A stretch of 64,000 bases of DNA from Bimastos eiseni. Lineage: Eukaryota; Annelida; Clitellata; Crassiclitellata; Lumbricidae. The translations under genes and the position numbers were made by a program. Shown here one piece after another: positions 36,101 to 48,038 of this stretch; within the stretch, counting starts at the first letter, position 1; the number at the start of each line of letters is the position of its first letter. The stretch lies in assembly GCA_959347315.1 (NCBI GenBank), contig OY365806.1:23450900-23514899 (forward strand), given 5' to 3'. The notes below the pieces were generated by a model. It had not been told where the DNA came from. It did not search any database and saw only the letters and a program-made list of their open reading frames with translations.

Positions 36101-36834
36101 AATAATTTAAAACATGCGTTAAAACAAGATGTTCATAAATAATGTGAATTAAAGTTTTAATAGAAAGAGTTTAGCCTTTCATTGACAATATGGAAAAATG
36201 GACAGTTCCATAAATATATAGTAATTCTGATAATACGATATACATGTGACTAGCTACGAGAAAACGATCCAAGATACTAAACCTGGTTTCTAGATTAAAT
36301 ATGCCAATAATTATAGATGTTGATGTAATTGGAACAAATCTGCAAAATTGTATCGGATTATGTTCACTTAAAAATTTGAAACTAAAAGTACACCTATAAA
36401 TTCTACATTTTTGAGGAAATTAAAAGATTTCATATATCTACAAAACCACTGGTTCAAAAGTTATGAATAATACCAAAACCTCTTTTTGCATGTGTTGAAT
36501 GACAAGCAATTGTACAACTGCAAAAGTTTAATCCATTTTAATCCATAAGTAATCAAGTTTGCTACAGAAATGTTACTTAATAATCTAAAATGGGGCAAAG
36601 CAGGATATAGTGTTACACTACATTCAATAACCATTTATTAAAAGTCAAATAATACAAAGCATTCAATTTTAATCTTCTTTACAATACAGTATATAGGAAA
36701 CAATTTATTAACTTTTAGATAAAGCAGCACAATTCTAATGTTGACTAGGAACAAAGTTTACTGACAACATGAAATAACAATAAATGACAAAGATGAGAGA
36801 AACTCAGACAAAGCTGGACAGTTGCAGAGAACTT
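33125..36834. other. intergenic between SPATA18 5' end and GGCX 3' end
   Basis: No coding region is supported. It holds an AT run at 33705-33725, imperfect (TAA)n at 34125-34197, a (CA)n run near 34565 and three TAGGCCTA sites (about 34030, 34408, 34690). The SPATA18 promoter and GGCX 3' UTR should be at its two ends, but no diagnostic motif was found. Confidence 0.55.
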
Positions 36835-36895
36835 TCAATTTTCACAGTTCTTGAATTTGTCAAGAATAGCTTCAAACGGCTCTCCAGTAATAATA
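36835..36895 (-). CDS. GGCX: GGCX exon 15 (stop codon)
   Basis: [19 protein letters not shown] then TGA. The PFEA motif matches the human C-terminal RPFEAV. The acceptor TTTGTGAG has a poor pyrimidine tract. Confidence 0.8.
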
Positions 36896-39800
36896 CTCAC
36901 AAATGCAATTTTTGTCATCTGATAGCTGAAATCAAATTAATTGAAAACGGTAAAGTCATCATAAAAACAAATAAAAAGTTTAAAAACTCACTCTATTCGA
37001 AAAGATAGTCGACAATCATCAAAAGCAAAAAAACATGTCAGTATAAAACTTATATCTAATATAGAAATTAAATTACCTGCGGTCTTTTTAAACCTAACCA
37101 CAATATTGTAAGAACCAGATATTTACGAATACTTACGCATTCGAAAATTCATGGTATCTTCTTTTAATAAATCTCTCAACCTTCTCAACAGACAAAAGGC
37201 TGACGTCTTTTTCCATTAGTGTCCCTTGTTTAACGGTTTCTAACGCATCCTCCGCATTATCTAGTCACAAAGAAATAAAATTCACTCTTTATTTCACATT
37301 TTAACTTTAATACAAATGTTCACAAATGAAAGGATTACACTGTCAACTTCAGGAAGGCTCTACATTTAAAAACTGCAACATACTGTACATTTAAATAGCT
37401 AACTTAAATAACTAAATATCTGATTTAATAAGCCAGATTCATATAAGTTGAATGATCTGTTTTGTAACAAATTTACATTGATGGTTTCGATAAACTTCTT
37501 TTGATTTGATTTATACATACATGATAAGTGAAGTACATTTTGATACAGAGCTCACGAAATAATCATCAAGAGATAATACTTAGATGTATTAGACCCGAAA
37601 GAAAATGAAACACTGAAAAGAGCAAAGACAGATCACAAAAAACTCAATTTTCAGATAAATACTGCATAGACTAAATACATGCAAGGTTCCTAGAGAATAG
37701 AGTAAGTGAAAACGACACAATCCACTGCTCGTATAACAGACACACCTATTGCTCTGTGAGAAGTCTAAAGTCATTTAGCTTGAGTAAGCAAAAGGCGTTT
37801 TGGTGAGGTACTCAGGAATTACCCAGTTTAAAGCATTATAAGAATAATCGATTTTACTTTAAAAAAACCCAGAAATATCAATAGACTTGCCTGCAGTGTT
37901 ATTCTTTACAGTAGTGTTTGACGATTCTAGTGTCTTGTTTATGAATACATACATATAGCAAGATGGACGATTGGACACTGTGTACACTTTATGAAATTGG
38001 CCAGATGGAATCTGAAATGTTCAAGACAAAAGCCATAAATGAAGCATAGAAAACAATACTAATTAAAACAAATGCTTAAATACACCAAGATAAAAGAAAG
38101 TGAAATGTAAACATGCTTCCACCTCAATCTCATCCTGGAAACGAGATATATCTGAAGAGCGGTTTGTGAGGGTATTTGTTGCACTTGCTTGAATGCAAGA
38201 AAACGAATTTTGAACTACAGCCAACATAGGTAGGCCCTATGTCATAAAATAGTACAGTATTATATAGTCTATCTGTCTTTGCAAACAAGTATCTTCATCA
38301 GGATTACATCAACAACATCTGCAGTGCTATGATTATACATCTTTACACTGGTGTTTGAAGTATATAAAGATGTGTAATCAGAGCACCTCTGATTAGGTTG
38401 TACTTTGGTAGGCGCTATAAAATCTGTAAATATAATATAATACAATACACAACACAAACCCAGCATGGAATTAAGTATTTTGGCTCGTTCTGTGGAAACA
38501 AAAGCTAAAATAAATCCAAGGTATTAGACATAATTTTTTTTAAATGAGCAACTTTTAAAAAGAATTTGGTACACGAAGCTTCTCTTCTTCTATCAGGGTG
38601 AAATTCATCGGAATGTCGGCATCATCATAGAGTTCAACAGAAATAGATCCACTGAGAACTCTGATTTCAACGTTGTCAAGATCTGGCTGAATGTAATTCT
38701 CAAGATGCAATCCTATATATATATATATAGCAAAAAGAACACACACAATGCGTCGTTTCCATCATAAATTGTCAAATTATATTACATGTTTAATATGTTA
38801 CAAATATTAAGTTTTGAAAAATTACTATGCATATTTTACAAAAGAGAATATTTCTGCCGTTATTTATTGAAAACACTGTCAAAAACATTAGGCCATAAGG
38901 CATTAAAATGCATCTCAACAATTGGATCATGTTCGTATTTTTGCACTGCTCCTCAGATTGAAGGATAATCTAATATCATGGCTTTGCATTACACAAAGAA
39001 GAACCTTAACAACAGAGATCTAACATTGCACTACCAATCATTACGTCAACTTCCAAACAAGGCCCACGTGAACTAAAATCAAGTCAAAATGAGGGACAGG
39101 ATGACATTCAACATGTTACTCTGCTTCTGCACTTTACACTAGAGAAATAGGTCAACATAGGTCAAAACACAGTGTCAATTTAACCATCCAAGAGTAAGGG
39201 CATTTAAATTAAATTCATAAATTAGACAAATGTGAGAGCTCTGTTTTCATTAACTGCTCACACCTCACAAATGACATGGAGGCAAATGAGACCAAATCAA
39301 AGCTCGCACTAACCTGGAAAATCTGCAATGAAAGTGACATCACTGTTGTTACTTAAGTTGTAGGCATTCTGTTCAAGATCTGCCAACCGCAGTCGCCAAT
39401 TTGAGAGATCGGTCAACAGAGGCAACACCCAAGATGAAGGTTTGAATGGACTCCACTCAGCGTCCACCAAATCCACACGAGGATCAAACATTCTGATTAC
39501 ACAATCATAGGAACATAAAAACAGATGATTTGCTACACTCATAGCATTCCATGCATACAATCATGTTTATTTTCTACTGCTACACATTGCCTGTGAGTCT
39601 GTGACTGGTTTCTGCTTCTGCTCCTTTTCTTAATATCATGTATTATACCATTTGCTCATTGCAACACAGAATACACTGTATCAATAGGAACAAAGGCTAT
39701 AGATTTTTTAAATCAAGTAAGTACATACAGACTGCTCTCTATTGTGACCAAAGATCATCATATAATTGTCAATCAATTCTAAAATAACAATGTTTACTAG

Positions 39801-42800
39801 AAGTATAAATTACTGGTAAATCAGATTTACAGACTACAGGCCATAAGCTGTAGGTATGGTAGAATCAATTGCAACTCCATGGGGCACTACACCATGTCAC
39901 GGAAATAGAAACACGCAAATTTATGTATCTTCAATCTGAATCTAGAATTGTGATGTGAATATAAAAAACAATTTGTCAGTCATTCAAACAGTTTGCATTG
40001 TTGGCACTATTAGAGAGACCGTTGAGCAATTAGGTATGCTATGAAAGAGTTTCCATGGGCATTGAGCACACACTACTTAGGAGCTACCAAATACATTTAT
40101 TAAGAATAACCAGTTTCTAAGAAACATTTATAAAGTCATAGGGTATCTGCAATCATGTTTTCTTTGCACAAAGTGACATAATAATATTGCAAAGGACACC
40201 ATCCATATGATTCTAAATTGTGATTGAGGTCATTCAGTTGGATAAAAGTAAGATTTGTGACTATAAGCAGACATTATTTTCTTTATTCTAATTTTTAGTC
40301 AATTTTTTACTGTAATGATTACTGTTACCTTTGATGAAATCTGCTGTTTAGCGATTTCCATACATCAAAATAGAGTCCAGTGTTAGACATGTTGTACTTT
40401 TTTTTGAGTTTACTGTCAATGCAGTTCGCCAACTGCTTTACCATATCAGCGTTTGAGCTCCAACGATCATTGCTCAGTGTCCAAGCCTGTGTTGCACATA
40501 ACAAGACAAGTGATTAACATAAAAACATAACATATGTTTTTACATGTTTCAAAAATCATTTGACCTGTGTTAGAACCACCAAAATTCACCATGTATACTC
40601 AATAGACAATTCATCCTAACATGCTCTTACAAGATAATTATATTCTCCAACATCATCGAAACTATTCCTAAGTCTGCAATTTTTGTCTCAAGTCTTAACA
40701 TTTATATTGGCTCGCCATTTCACGTGTGAATTCAATAAGCAACATTGCTGCTTCCTTACCATTGATAATTTTATTGGCTTTTGGACTGTTGAACTTATTA
40801 ATCTCTGATTCTCTGTGCACAAAATAATTTTGATTTCAGCTTAACTATCATATGTCGGCTAGGCGGATATGTTGACCTGAACTTCTGTAGGAAAACAAAT
40901 TATATGTTTTACTAATTTCGAGACTTTCTTCAAAACTTACTAAGACACTTATTTGAAGACATTATTATCAGGAATAAAAGACCACTAAGTGAAAAATCGA
41001 AATTCTGATATAAATTGGCAATTGGATATGTAGAAGGTTTATGATGTAATTAACAAGGTAAACATTAGCATAAAACATTTACAGTTAGGTTGAGAAAGCC
41101 GACATCGCCGTTATCTCTGTTGTGGTATTTAATTTGCATATGCTGACTTTTCCAGTTGTAAATCATCATATCCCAGGAATAGCCATAAGGTCCATTTATC
41201 CAAGTGTTGTAGCCCTGATATGACAAAACATGACCTTATTTCAATACGATGCTACAAAGAGGTCGCAAAGATACAGTCCTCAATTTATCAAAAGCTATTG
41301 CCAAACACCACTACCTTATGGCACTTCAATATACTACTTTTTAATAAAAAGTTATTCCAAGAGTTGTATGAAACAGTGCCGTCTTGCAATTAAAGCAATT
41401 GCAAATGAACATTAATTAGGATATTGGTACAGGTTTCGATTATTTTTTTAAAGAACGCTTTAGAAAGCAAGTTTAATTCTATGAATGAGGTTCTTTTCCT
41501 GGAACCTAAATAGTGGCTAACCCACTTAGTTGGAAGCTTAATAAAATGATATTCTCTAGTCTAAGAATACAGTTGAAATATACTTGCAGGAGTAAGGAAA
41601 TGTGAAAATGGGAGGAAGAATTGAGACAAGATGTACAGAACAGTTGCTGCAGCAGCTACATGATGAGCTGGTTTACAGTCATCATCATCATCATCAGCTG
41701 GATGTTTTGATCTGTCAGAACTCTGGCTGTCACTATCCTCCTCATTTGAGAAAATAAAAGATTACAATATAATCAGTATATGCAATGCTGTGCACATCAT
41801 TATCATCATCACATTAAAAAACATTTTCATCACTGTCATCAATGTAATAATCACCAACTTGCAATATATAGATTACCAGATGCAATTATCTTTCCTATAT
41901 TATAGACAGTAGCATCCTTGCAAATTTCATTACAAACGTACTCTGAGCACCTTATATTGACTGTATTTCTGAAAAAAGTCTAAGATGATGAATCACAAAC
42001 TAACCATGAAGCTACTATTACCTAAGTTCAGGTTCCCCTGTATCACATAGAGTCGACATAAATTCTATATCTTAAGAACCATATGCTTATATACTCTTCT
42101 TTATTAGATCATTTCAAGCTATTTGTGTTTATAGTTAACTCAAAGTTGATAACTTGCACCCGTCTGTATTTGTCATTATTATTTGCCATATTTTTACTCA
42201 CATTGTTTGCCATATTTCAACAGGTTTCAACGACTCAGACATGATAAACAAATTCCTTTATTCCCTGTGATATATTTTTTCATTCAAAGCCCCAAAATTA
42301 TGGTCTAAATCTGGTGCGGGTTGCTATCAAAACTATCTGACAGGGCATGCATTATTACTTAGTTTACCTGAAAGTCAACTAATTATGAAAATAAGCAATT
42401 CTGATATTAACTAGGCCTGCTTCAGAATTAATGAAAGCAATTGCAACAGACCTTTCTGCTTGTTTTGACAACCTGTTGTTTTTCTGAGTATACAATGCTG
42501 CCAGATGACTTGGCATCTCTTACGCTTGGCAGAATAAAATAAATACAAGAAGGTGCACGAGAAAACAGCTTCTTAGGCCAATCAGCAGAACAGAACAATG
42601 GCAATGTAGCCAGCATCAAATACGGAAACATCCCTGCAAAACAGGTAGCAGTTTTTCTTTCAGCAAGATGAACAATCCACACAATGCCACAAAGCACATG
42701 TAAATAACAAAAACTATAAAAGGTTTCACTGGATTAAAATCTATTGAATAAGTTTCTGTTTGCCATAAAACAGGTCATGTAGTTAATATATCATAAATAT

Positions 42801-45800
42801 AGACTCCTTTCCACATTGTAAATTTCTTTTTAAACTTCTAAACCGCAGTAAGTCATAATAACAATTAAATGTCAAACCAATTGCAAACATCTGTGCATTC
42901 ATGAGATGGAACATGCTTCCAAAGACAAGTCCCATCCATCGGGTGGCATCAAAGAAAAGGATGAAGCCTATGAGCAAGTCAATGAACAGTCCTCCTTGAT
43001 GAACAATCCATAAGTCAATCTGATCTTTTGTCAAAAGCAATCTGAAATGAAAAAGAGCAGCCCAAGGTTTACTCCAACTAAAGATTAACTAAAGGTAGAA
43101 TTATCTAAACAGAAGATAAATGTACATTAAATCAACGAAAATAAATGCCCCGAGAACAATTTTTTGCATGATCATGATGACCTACCCCTTACAGGCCTAC
43201 AATACAGAGTATTGTAGATTAAAATATAAAACTTAACAGTTTTGAGGTTCAAGAATATACTCTCTTGTACTGATCAAAATTTTATGCTTTCCATGTCCTG
43301 AAAATTGATCATTCAACAAACAACAAATCAGTCAATTTATCCATCAATTTGCACATGATTTCTTCCTTCTGCTTTCAGATTATTCCTAATGTAAGTTAGT
43401 TCGGAACGCAACACATTACACAAGAGCACACGGAAACTATAACAGAAGTTCTGTCTACACAATTATGTTTATTTTCAATAAAATGTATGAACCTGTTTTT
43501 TTCCATGGGATAAATGAATTAAATGTAAATAATTATTATGCTCACCAGTTCCTGTAATCAGATTTACTAACATTTGTAATTTTTAAATATATGTCTACTT
43601 TAGAAAAGCACGGCCACTCACTGAAATGGAGAAAAAACCCACTGACTTGACAATTTCTGCATTGAATAGCCATGAAACCAGTCTGCATCAAATTTCTTGA
43701 TGCCTGCTATGAAATAGACGACAAATATCTGAAAGTAAACACAGCCCTTGTTTCAGAGTCACAAAATTCTCTGTGAAACATTTACTAAAAATAAGAATTA
43801 TGCAATAGTTTAAATAACGTGGTGTTGAAACTGATGGCTGAGCTTCGCAATCGAAGACATTGCTTCAGATGCAAGAAAAAATTACTGGATAACTAAATCA
43901 CTTCCAACATGTGATATGCAAATGCAAAGAAACGTGTGCACATGAGCGATTTATAAAGGAAATCCCCTCATTTCCCAGAAGTCTAACATAAATTCTTAAA
44001 ACAATCTACCCCACAAAATAACTAAATAATTAAACAGCGTATTATGTGCTAAATACACAATAAAATTTCAACAACCCCATGTAACTTGATATCTAAACTC
44101 AATCAACTTACTTGACTTCGAAAAAGACAATAATTCCACAAAGGAACAGCACTGTTTTGGATGTTACTACTTCGCAAGCCATCCACTGAACTGAAATAGC
44201 CAAAAAGAATAAAATTACAATTCTCTGTTGCTAAACAACTGAAATTTGAAAGAGACTTTGCCATTCTATTGCCATCAATTGTGATTTAAATGTGTGAATA
44301 ATTCAAATAATTGGAAAAGCAGCAATTATATATCGAATCTTGTCAAATAGAACGAATTCCACCAAACAGCATCTAGGCGAATGACAGTAGTGAGGATGCT
44401 CCAACAGAATTGTTATTACAAACATAGACTGATGTGACCTGAATAAAATCTGATTCTACTTTGTATTCCAAGCACAACGTTGGCCAGCCAGAAGAAAGAT
44501 TCTTCTAAAATGACAACAATGCAATAATCGGATGGTGCTGGTGGTTGTAGTAGCGATGGTGGTGGTGTTGGCAGCAGTAGAGTTGTCATGAACAGGTGAT
44601 TGTTTTTTAAGATTCAAGGTCATTTTGTTCATGAAAAGGATGGTTGTTCCTTTCATGATGATGATGGTGGCATCTCACTATTTATTCATAGCACATTTTT
44701 AGAACACCTCCATGCTGCCTTGATGATTCTGGTAATGATATCTATTCTATCATCATAACAATGACACATGCCCTTCAAAGATACAAAAACACTTCAAATG
44801 AATGATTGACATACCTACCTATGCTACCACATACAATCGTACTGATTTAATAATGAACATAATGTCACAGATGAGAACTAAAATGGTAATTATCATACCT
44901 ATGATGCAATGATGCTGATGCAAAAAGGTGAAAAAATTCAGCATATGAAATAATTGCCATTTGCTTTCCTTTTGACCAACTCGGTTGTCAACTTGATTAA
45001 ATTCTTTGTAAACCCCATTCTCTGCTGTTGGCAATTATGCCAGACTGTTCACTAACCAGTATCTGTGTGCATCAGTGAAGAAGAATAGCAATCCAAGCAG
45101 ACCGAAGAGATATGAATGATTGTTCCAGACTGTTTTATCAAGGAGAAGGATATACCAATATGGAATGACAAACAACAGGCAACTCAGTCTGTAGAATAAA
45201 CCAATCATGATGCCCAATGCACCTGAAACAAGAAAGCATTGATAAGAGATAAGAGAGAAACGCACCAGAAGGAAAACAAAAGAAAGCAGAGAACCAGCAA
45301 ATCAACAGAATCGTAATCGTAATCTACAAACCACTAAAGCGCCACTTGAAAACCAAGTGCAGGGCACCAACTTATTCACGAGCGCTTCAGAAACAGTAGA
45401 TCTACTTGGAGACCAACAACAGTAGCATTAGTAATCAACATAATAAGCACACGCTTTGCTCTTCATAACTTTAATATTTGTTTACACTAGTATAGGCAGC
45501 ACTTTCATGAGGTATTTAAAATATGAGAGGGTATTAAAACTGACTGGGAAACCAACACAGTAGGTCGTTAAAGTGGTAGAGGCAGTAAATCTCATACAGA
45601 CATGGCTAGCATGGGTCTGCACAAAAGGATCTTTAATGGTGTGGCACAGTGGCACATATTCAAACTGGTAGTGCTGAATGGTGAAGGACCTCAGCTGATT
45701 ATTTAATTGATAAAATTAATTAGCAAGCTAATACAGAAGATACAGTGGCACTAGAACATGTGTGCATGTTTACCTCTTATGTAATGTCCAAATACAGAAT

Positions 45801-47309
45801 TGTAATGTAATTAAATACAATGTAACCAAGTTTCAATGCCACTCTTAACAGACTCTAATAATGACCATTTCAGAGAACTGCATAACAATTTAAGCTATCT
45901 TCAGTTGAATATTTATATAAATAAAACGTTGATTTGACAAACCACTAACAGTTGCACTATAATGTCTTAAAATTGTAATAACACGTAATATAGTGGACAT
46001 TCATAGTAAACGACACAGAAATTACTCTCTGAGCAATGATCAAAACGCTAAACATTAGCATTATCCAATGAGCTACATAAGTTAAAGGAAAGGCTGAGCA
46101 TAAAGTTTACCGATTATCAGTACTAAGTAGACCATGTACATCCAGCTAAGTGAGAGTGTGGGAAGGAAGTTGAAGAGGGGAAAGCGACACTCGTCTGAAT
46201 CACCCCACCTGACTTCTGCATACGACATTCCACGCTCTTGTACGGCATCGAATACCATCATAAACCCTTCACAGAAGAACATCCAGACACAAGTGCACAA
46301 CCATAGAATGCTGAAAACAGCTTTAAACAAGTGCTTAAGATAAACTTATGTGCATGCAAAGTCAGGTCAAAGGTGGTAAAAACTGGGTTAGGCAAACAGT
46401 TTACAAATGATGTATTGAGCAATGTATACATTATTGAACTGAAATTGAATGAGTGTCATGGATTGGAAAGTCCTAAATATCTTGATATATGCGATGATAA
46501 CCTTATATTTCTAGGTCACATTTGATAACATAACACAATCATAGGTTAAGGATGGGCCCAGCCCTGCGACTCCCTAATGGGGTCCTCGGCCCAACAGCTC
46601 AATTGCCATTTGAAATCTTAAACAAGAAGATGATGAGTTTTCAAACCTGCACTCTCATTATTCAAACGTAATCTTGCTCAAACTGTACATTTATACAAAG
46701 CTACTTCATATTCAGAGGTGCTCTCAGCACAGAAACCCAAGGGAATAGAAACACCATTAAAGAGTGAGAGGTTGATGAAGAGAAGCCAGACATTAGTTTA
46801 GTTAGCACCTAATGAGGGAGGAAGGTCGCTCCAGGTAGAGGAACCCACCACAGCAAACGCCCGGTCTTGGGCAAACACAGTCCTAATCCTGGTAACAAAT
46901 AGATCAAGAGGATCAATAGAGAGTAAGAAACGAGAGGGGGTTGCAGATAATCCCTTTTCGCATATAATACTTGGGTCACTCCTTGCTGTGCTTTGAAAAT
47001 TTGAAAACCTGTGATAAGAAGCCAGTGCAATACTTAAACATATATGTAAAGACATGCTATTAGCCTAGCTGAAGGCTATAAAGAGAGAGTGAGACAGAGA
47101 GAGAGAGACAGAGAGAGAGAGACAGAGAGAGAGACAGACAGAGAGACAGAGAGACAGACAGAGAGAGAAAGAGAGAGGGTGAGTGAGTGAGTGAGTGAGT
47201 GAGTGAGTGAGTGAGTGAGTGAGTGAGTGACAGAGACAGACAGACAGACAGACAGAGACACAGACAGACAGACAGACAGACAGTAAGAGAGAGAGACAGA
47301 GAGACAGTA

Positions 47310-47344
<35 letters not shown>

Positions 47345-48038
47345 AAGAAGGAAAAAGCAAATGAAGGGGAAATATGCATGAAATGTATGTTGCTGCATGA
47401 ACTATGGTGGCAAAGACTGAAGCAGAGACCAATCATCTGATGGCTCTGAGCCGACTCAGTCGAAAGTATCAGGAACTGGTTATATTAGATACATGTATAT
47501 GTCATTTTTGAACATAAGGGAGGATTGTGGGAGGAGTCAAGGTGACGCCCAGGTCAAGGACATTAGAAGAGTATGTGTATGCAGGGAATTTCTCAGTCAG
47601 TAATTGAAAGTCAAGTCGGAGAAACTGAAATGAGACCAGTTGCTCATGGCATTCTTGAGAGGAATGGAAGATCAACACAAAAAACGCGCTATAGTAAGTT
47701 TCCAGATACATGCCTACAAATATATACATATATATGCCTACATACACATAATTTAAGTACTTTAAGCTGATGATTGACAGGTATAACTTACCAAACAGAA
47801 TTCGTAGAATTCCGAGTGAGCTTGAATCCATTGGTCTGATCATCAGTTGAACAAAATGGCTCCAATTTCGGAAGTCATGTAAACAAAACCCAAATAATTC
47901 TTTGAAATTTGAATTGAAGGACTTCAAACAATTCTTGCTGTTGTGACTCGTGTCAATTGGCTCTTTCTGTGAGGAAATCCTTTTCCTCTGTCGAAGAGTG
48001 CAATCACATCTCGACGTCTCCGTTAATTCTGCCTCCAT
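36835..48038 (-). CDS. GGCX: vitamin K-dependent gamma-glutamyl carboxylase
   Basis: An ER-membrane enzyme that converts glutamates of target proteins to gamma-carboxyglutamate while oxidising vitamin K hydroquinone. Fifteen exons: 47792-48038, 46111-46266, 45057-45222, 44112-44190, 43622-43728, 42878-43041, 42452-42633, 41588-41740, 41083-41214, 40329-40486, 39314-39492, 38573-38712, 37891-38011, 37137-37260 and 36835-36895. They sum to 2169 bp, an exact multiple of three, giving 722 residues; human GGCX has 758. Key blocks are [36 protein letters not shown] (K228 matches the human catalytic base Lys218), [40 protein letters not shown] and [10 protein letters not shown]...CYMYVF. Introns 8 and 13 appear to be GC-AG. 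The exon 3/4 junction gives Cys where human has Trp. The upstream in-frame codon is TTG, so ATG 48038 is the start. Confidence 0.95.
37137..37260 (-). CDS. GGCX: GGCX exon 14
   Basis: [20 protein letters not shown] then [18 protein letters not shown], lumenal C-terminal region. Acceptor TGACTAG, donor GTAAGT. Confidence 0.88.
37891..38011 (-). CDS. GGCX: GGCX exon 13 (GC donor)
   Basis: [20 protein letters not shown]...TTVKNNTA. Donor CAG|GCAAGT fits the GC-AG consensus. The nearby GT alternative brings an immediate stop in the next exon. Confidence 0.88.
38573..38712 (-). CDS. GGCX: GGCX exon 12
   Basis: [20 protein letters not shown]...LIEEEKLR. The acceptor follows an AT run (TATATAG). 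Donor GTACCA, phase 0. Confidence 0.88.
39314..39492 (-). CDS. GGCX: GGCX exon 11
   Basis: [20 protein letters not shown]...VTFIADFPG. Acceptor TAATCAG, donor GTTAGT. Confidence 0.95.
40329..40486 (-). CDS. GGCX: GGCX exon 10
   Basis: [15 protein letters not shown]...[15 protein letters not shown], matching the family ADMLKQYATCL...YFDIWVSINDRFQQR segment. Donor GTAACA. Confidence 0.93.
41083..41214 (-). CDS. GGCX: GGCX exon 9
   Basis: [20 protein letters not shown], then [18 protein letters not shown]. Phase 0 at both ends. Donor GTAAAT. Confidence 0.95.
41588..41740 (-). CDS. GGCX: GGCX exon 8 (GC donor)
   Basis: Acidic insert with five to six consecutive Asp codons, then [19 protein letters not shown]. 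The only donor giving correct phase into GYNTW is CCT|GCAAGT, a GC-AG intron. Confidence 0.88.
42452..42633 (-). CDS. GGCX: GGCX exon 7
   Basis: [20 protein letters not shown] then a divergent loop up to KTSRK. Acceptor TTTTGCAG, donor GTCTGT. Confidence 0.92.
42878..43041 (-). CDS. GGCX: GGCX exon 6
   Basis: [20 protein letters not shown]...[14 protein letters not shown]...[12 protein letters not shown]. Donor GTTTGA is weak but required by phase. Confidence 0.93.
43622..43728 (-). CDS. GGCX: GGCX exon 5 (catalytic lysine)
   Basis: [17 protein letters not shown] carries the lysine pair corresponding to human K217/K218. Continues [19 protein letters not shown]. Donor GTGAGT. Confidence 0.95.
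44112..44190 (-). CDS. GGCX: GGCX exon 4
   Basis: [20 protein letters not shown] then CLFRSQ. Acceptor TATTTCAG, donor GTAAGT. The first base completes TGT (Cys). Confidence 0.9.
45057..45222 (-). CDS. GGCX: GGCX exon 3
   Basis: [38 protein letters not shown] and TDAHRY. Donor GTTAGT. Confidence 0.93.
46111..46266 (-). CDS. GGCX: GGCX exon 2
   Basis: Acceptor CTGTGAAG chosen because it yields [15 protein letters not shown], aligned without a gap to the family. Ends [12 protein letters not shown]. Donor GTAAAC. Confidence 0.9.
46798..47058 (-). mobile_element. CR1-like LINE 3' end in GGCX intron 1
   Basis: The minus strand gives [30 protein letters not shown] and [18 protein letters not shown], the same ending as the CR1-like fragment at 9530-10030. 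It is truncated and in the same orientation as the host gene. Confidence 0.8.
47080..47355. repeat. compound GA / GTGA / ACAG simple repeat
   Basis: (GA)n and (GACA)n on both sides of a clean (GTGA)n block at about 47178-47230. Long Ser/Leu open frames on the minus strand are artefacts. Lies in GGCX intron 1. Confidence 0.95.
47792..48038 (-). CDS. GGCX: GGCX exon 1 (start codon)
   Basis: Cytosolic N-terminus, [13 protein letters not shown]..., then [20 protein letters not shown] and LRILFG, the start of TM1. Donor GTAAGT. Confidence 0.92.

Noticed and set aside
47060..47436. Three overlapping Ser/Leu-rich minus-strand frames
   Set aside because: Simple GA/GTGA/ACAG repeats read through.
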